From NCBI GenBank assembly GCA_037953745.1, contig JBAKBP010007168.1, forward strand, positions 38,607 to 102,606: 64,000 bases of DNA. The letters are read 5' to 3'. A program made the translations under genes and the position numbers. Positions 62,075 through 64,000 of this stretch are shown piece after piece. The first letter of the stretch is position 1, and each line of letters opens with the position of its first letter. The DNA is from Lithodes maja (Eukaryota > Arthropoda > Malacostraca > Decapoda > Lithodidae). The notes below the pieces were generated by a model that did not search any database, had not been told where the DNA came from, and saw only the letters and a program-made list of their open reading frames with translations.

Positions 62075-63313
62075 GGATGGTGGGGGAAAAGTTAGGTGTA
62101 GAACAGGGGTTATTGGTAGAGGACTGATGTCTTGATTTGGGGTTTTTAACATGACGAATTTTGGGAATCTTCTTGGTGGCAGTCACGGTCTGGTTAGCGG
62201 TTATCTGGGGTTGGTGGGTTTTGTTGACAGGACGAGTTTGGGGAATTTTCTTGGTGGCAGTCTCGGTCTGGTTAGAGGTTATCTGGGACTGGCGAGTTCG
62301 TTTGACATGAGAGGGCGAGACGAGTGTGGGGTTTCGACGTTTTCTAGGGGTGTGAACTGTGTGGGGGTGGAAGGGAGCTACCGACTGAAAACGGTCACAA
62401 GCTACCGACGGAAAACGGTCACAAGGGAAATTTTGTTGGTGGGGGGATAGCTGAACATTTCTGGGGTCATGGGGAAAATAGGTTGTGGTAGGCCTACATA
62501 GGTAGGCATAGCTAGAATACGGGGCTTGTTGGGGGGGCTGCGGAGGGTTGGTGGGGGGAAGAGTTAGGGATGGTCGGAGAGGATAGAGGCAAGGAAGAGT
62601 GCACTGGGGTTGGACTTTCACCGGAAGTCATTTTGGAAGGGTGCACGGAGTCTTGGATAGGGGCTGAAGGGTTGGATAGGGGATTCATCGAACTGCGTAG
62701 GCATTCTTCTCTGATGGAGAGCATATGTTCTTCGAATAAGCCATACGGGGTCGAGATGGGCGGTGATGTGGGGTGGGAGGATGTTTAGCAATGCGGTGAA
62801 TAAGAGTTCATTTTGTTGATCGTAATCTTCATAGCTATACGTGGTCCTCACGTATCTGTAGAGTTGTATGAGGGTCACATTTATATCCCCTTCATACTTG
62901 ATCTCGTCGACTTTTATTATTTTGGGGGCGACGGGGGAACCCAAAAGTGGATCTAAGGTCCGGATCACGAAGGATCGAAACTGGTTCCAGGTACTCTCTG
63001 GCGTATTCTGTGCCACCATTTGGTGGATAAATTCTTTAAAGGTAGGCTTATCAACAAGTTGGGAAACGGCTTCTCCCAACTGTATAATATGCAAAATTCC
63101 CCAGGCGATTTTTTCGCGGTCATTATAAAATACCACATCGTATACTGGCTTTATTATGTCTAAGTAACTGGTGATATCATACGTGTTTTAAATCATACTT
63201 GGGAATATGTGCGAGTGGCTGAAGATTTCGACCTGTTGCCATGCTTCTACTGTTCCAAACTTGCAGTGTAATGCAACCTTATATCCGAATCAAGATCCCA
63301 CCGCTGCCGCCAA
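62075..63313 (-). pseudogene. Deleted Gypsy gag and linker, relative of 1-5219
   Basis: The minus-strand frame 62618-63136 encodes a Gag N-terminal part (YNDREKIAWGILHIIQLGEA, STWNQFRSFVIRTLDP, TLIQLYRYVRTTYSYEDYDQ). It is followed directly by the Pro-rich linker (62043-62621) that in the first copy lies between protease and RT. Protease and the rest of gag are missing, so an internal deletion joined them. It is adjacent to an LTR end at 63314 (TGTTATGCCCTG) matching 4971. Not functional. Confidence 0.7.
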
Positions 63314-63489
63314 TGTTATGCCCTGTTTTTCTACAGGTTTAACTTGGGTAATGTGAGTTCTAATTGACTGGGTATAGAAGGCTGCATGCACAATACAAGA
63401 TATGAGGAATAGAGAACACAAAGAAACACACGGTAGCAAGTTACACGATCACGTTTATTAATATACCACTGCAGAAAAAAGGAATGTGG
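63314..63489 (-). repeat. Partial LTR of the deleted Gypsy copy
   Basis: TGTTATGCCCTGTTTTTCTA onward matches 4971 onward for roughly 130 bp and then is cut by the plus-strand LTR at 63490. Confidence 0.55.
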
Positions 63490-63936
63490 TGTAATGCCCT
63501 CGAAAATGTCCCGCACCCACAATAATACTAACCCGAGTTGACGTCAGGTATAGCGTAAAATAGTCGTAGATGGTAAGTCCAATAAACTCGTCTCGAGAGA
63601 CTATCACCGTGGTTCGAAAATAGTCGTAGATGGTAAGTCCAATAAACTCATCTCGAGAGACCATCACCGTGGTTCTTAAAAATCGGACTAAGGTTGCTAT
63701 ACTTTTGTACGTCCGTGGTAGTACAGTGGGTTAGCGCGTGGGCCTGGTGGTGATGGTTGGGTCACTAACCAGGGTTCGAACCCCACCCAAGGCATCTCAA
63801 AACCTGTGGGTTTTTAGGGGGGTTAAATTCCCTTCAGAGGTTCGTACCCCGCGCCAGGTACCAGGAAAAGTTGATCCTAAAGGTAGCCTGGGGATATTTC
63901 AGGAGACCATGAATTCCCTTCACACCCAGCATTTCA
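63490..63936 (+). repeat. LTR with tRNA-like promoter (second copy), element continues past window
   Basis: TGTAATGCCCTCG to CCAGCATTTCA, then TTGGTGGCAGCTAGGG as primer-site-like start of an internal region that leaves the window. It has a 60-bp tandem duplication (63557-63675) not in the first copy. The tRNA-like segment is at 63712-63790. Confidence 0.75.
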
Positions 63937-64000
63937 TTGGTGGCAGCTAGGGAACGTGACCAGGTAGCTACGTGGAGCACCCGTCACGCGAACCCTATAC

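Overview
The window is animal nuclear DNA made almost entirely of transposable elements. I found no host gene, rRNA or authentic tRNA gene. The organism is probably an arthropod, and a decapod crustacean is my best guess. The reasons are several superfamilies nested inside one another, many TTAA-bounded miniature elements, and recurring CCTAA/TTAGG-like tracts. The species cannot be fixed from this sequence alone. Coding sequence is confined to transposons.

Layout. (1) 1-5219: a decayed minus-strand Ty3/Gypsy element of normal pol order (PR-RT-RNaseH-IN), with a TTAA miniature element inside gag. (2) 7971-18500: a plus-strand Ty3/Gypsy-like element with 1,810-bp LTRs and a 4-bp target duplication. 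It is broken by two frameshifts and by a TTAA insertion inside the reverse transcriptase. (3) 18558-23402: tandem repeats and two truncated LINE reverse transcriptases, one of them split by a TTAA element. (4) 23403-29831: satellites, hairpins, a tRNA-like repeat and a broken piggyBac transposase. (5) 30432-36141: a chain of nested TTAA-bounded miniature elements (families A and B), interrupted by a 48-bp minisatellite. (6) 37403-46670: an intact minus-strand copy of the element in (2), with a 1,701-residue Gag-Pol and nearly identical LTRs. Its integrase lies upstream of reverse transcriptase. (7) 46886-51495: a LINE with ORF1 and ORF2, inserted in one arm of a foldback element. (8) 51867-59365: a piggyBac element sitting at the centre of an inverted repeat and itself carrying an intact pogo/Tigger transposon. 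(9) 59813-60325: a palindrome of about 510 bp. (10) 60330-64000: a LINE fragment, two LTRs that contain tRNA-like promoter boxes, and a deleted Gypsy gag.

How the parts relate. The autonomous parts are the intact Gag-Pol element, the Tigger transposase and possibly the LINE. Both piggyBac transposases keep their DDD residues but are frameshifted. They belong to the superfamily expected to mobilise TTAA elements, and at least three TTAA insertions here can be mapped to a precise empty site inside another element's coding sequence. The most unusual signals are the INT-before-RT Gag-Pol, the TTAA-to-TTAA modular mosaic with a stand-alone 60-bp unit, a candidate -1 frameshift site joining LINE ORF1 to ORF2, and short CCTAA-type palindromes bounded by TTAA at the centres of larger inverted repeats.
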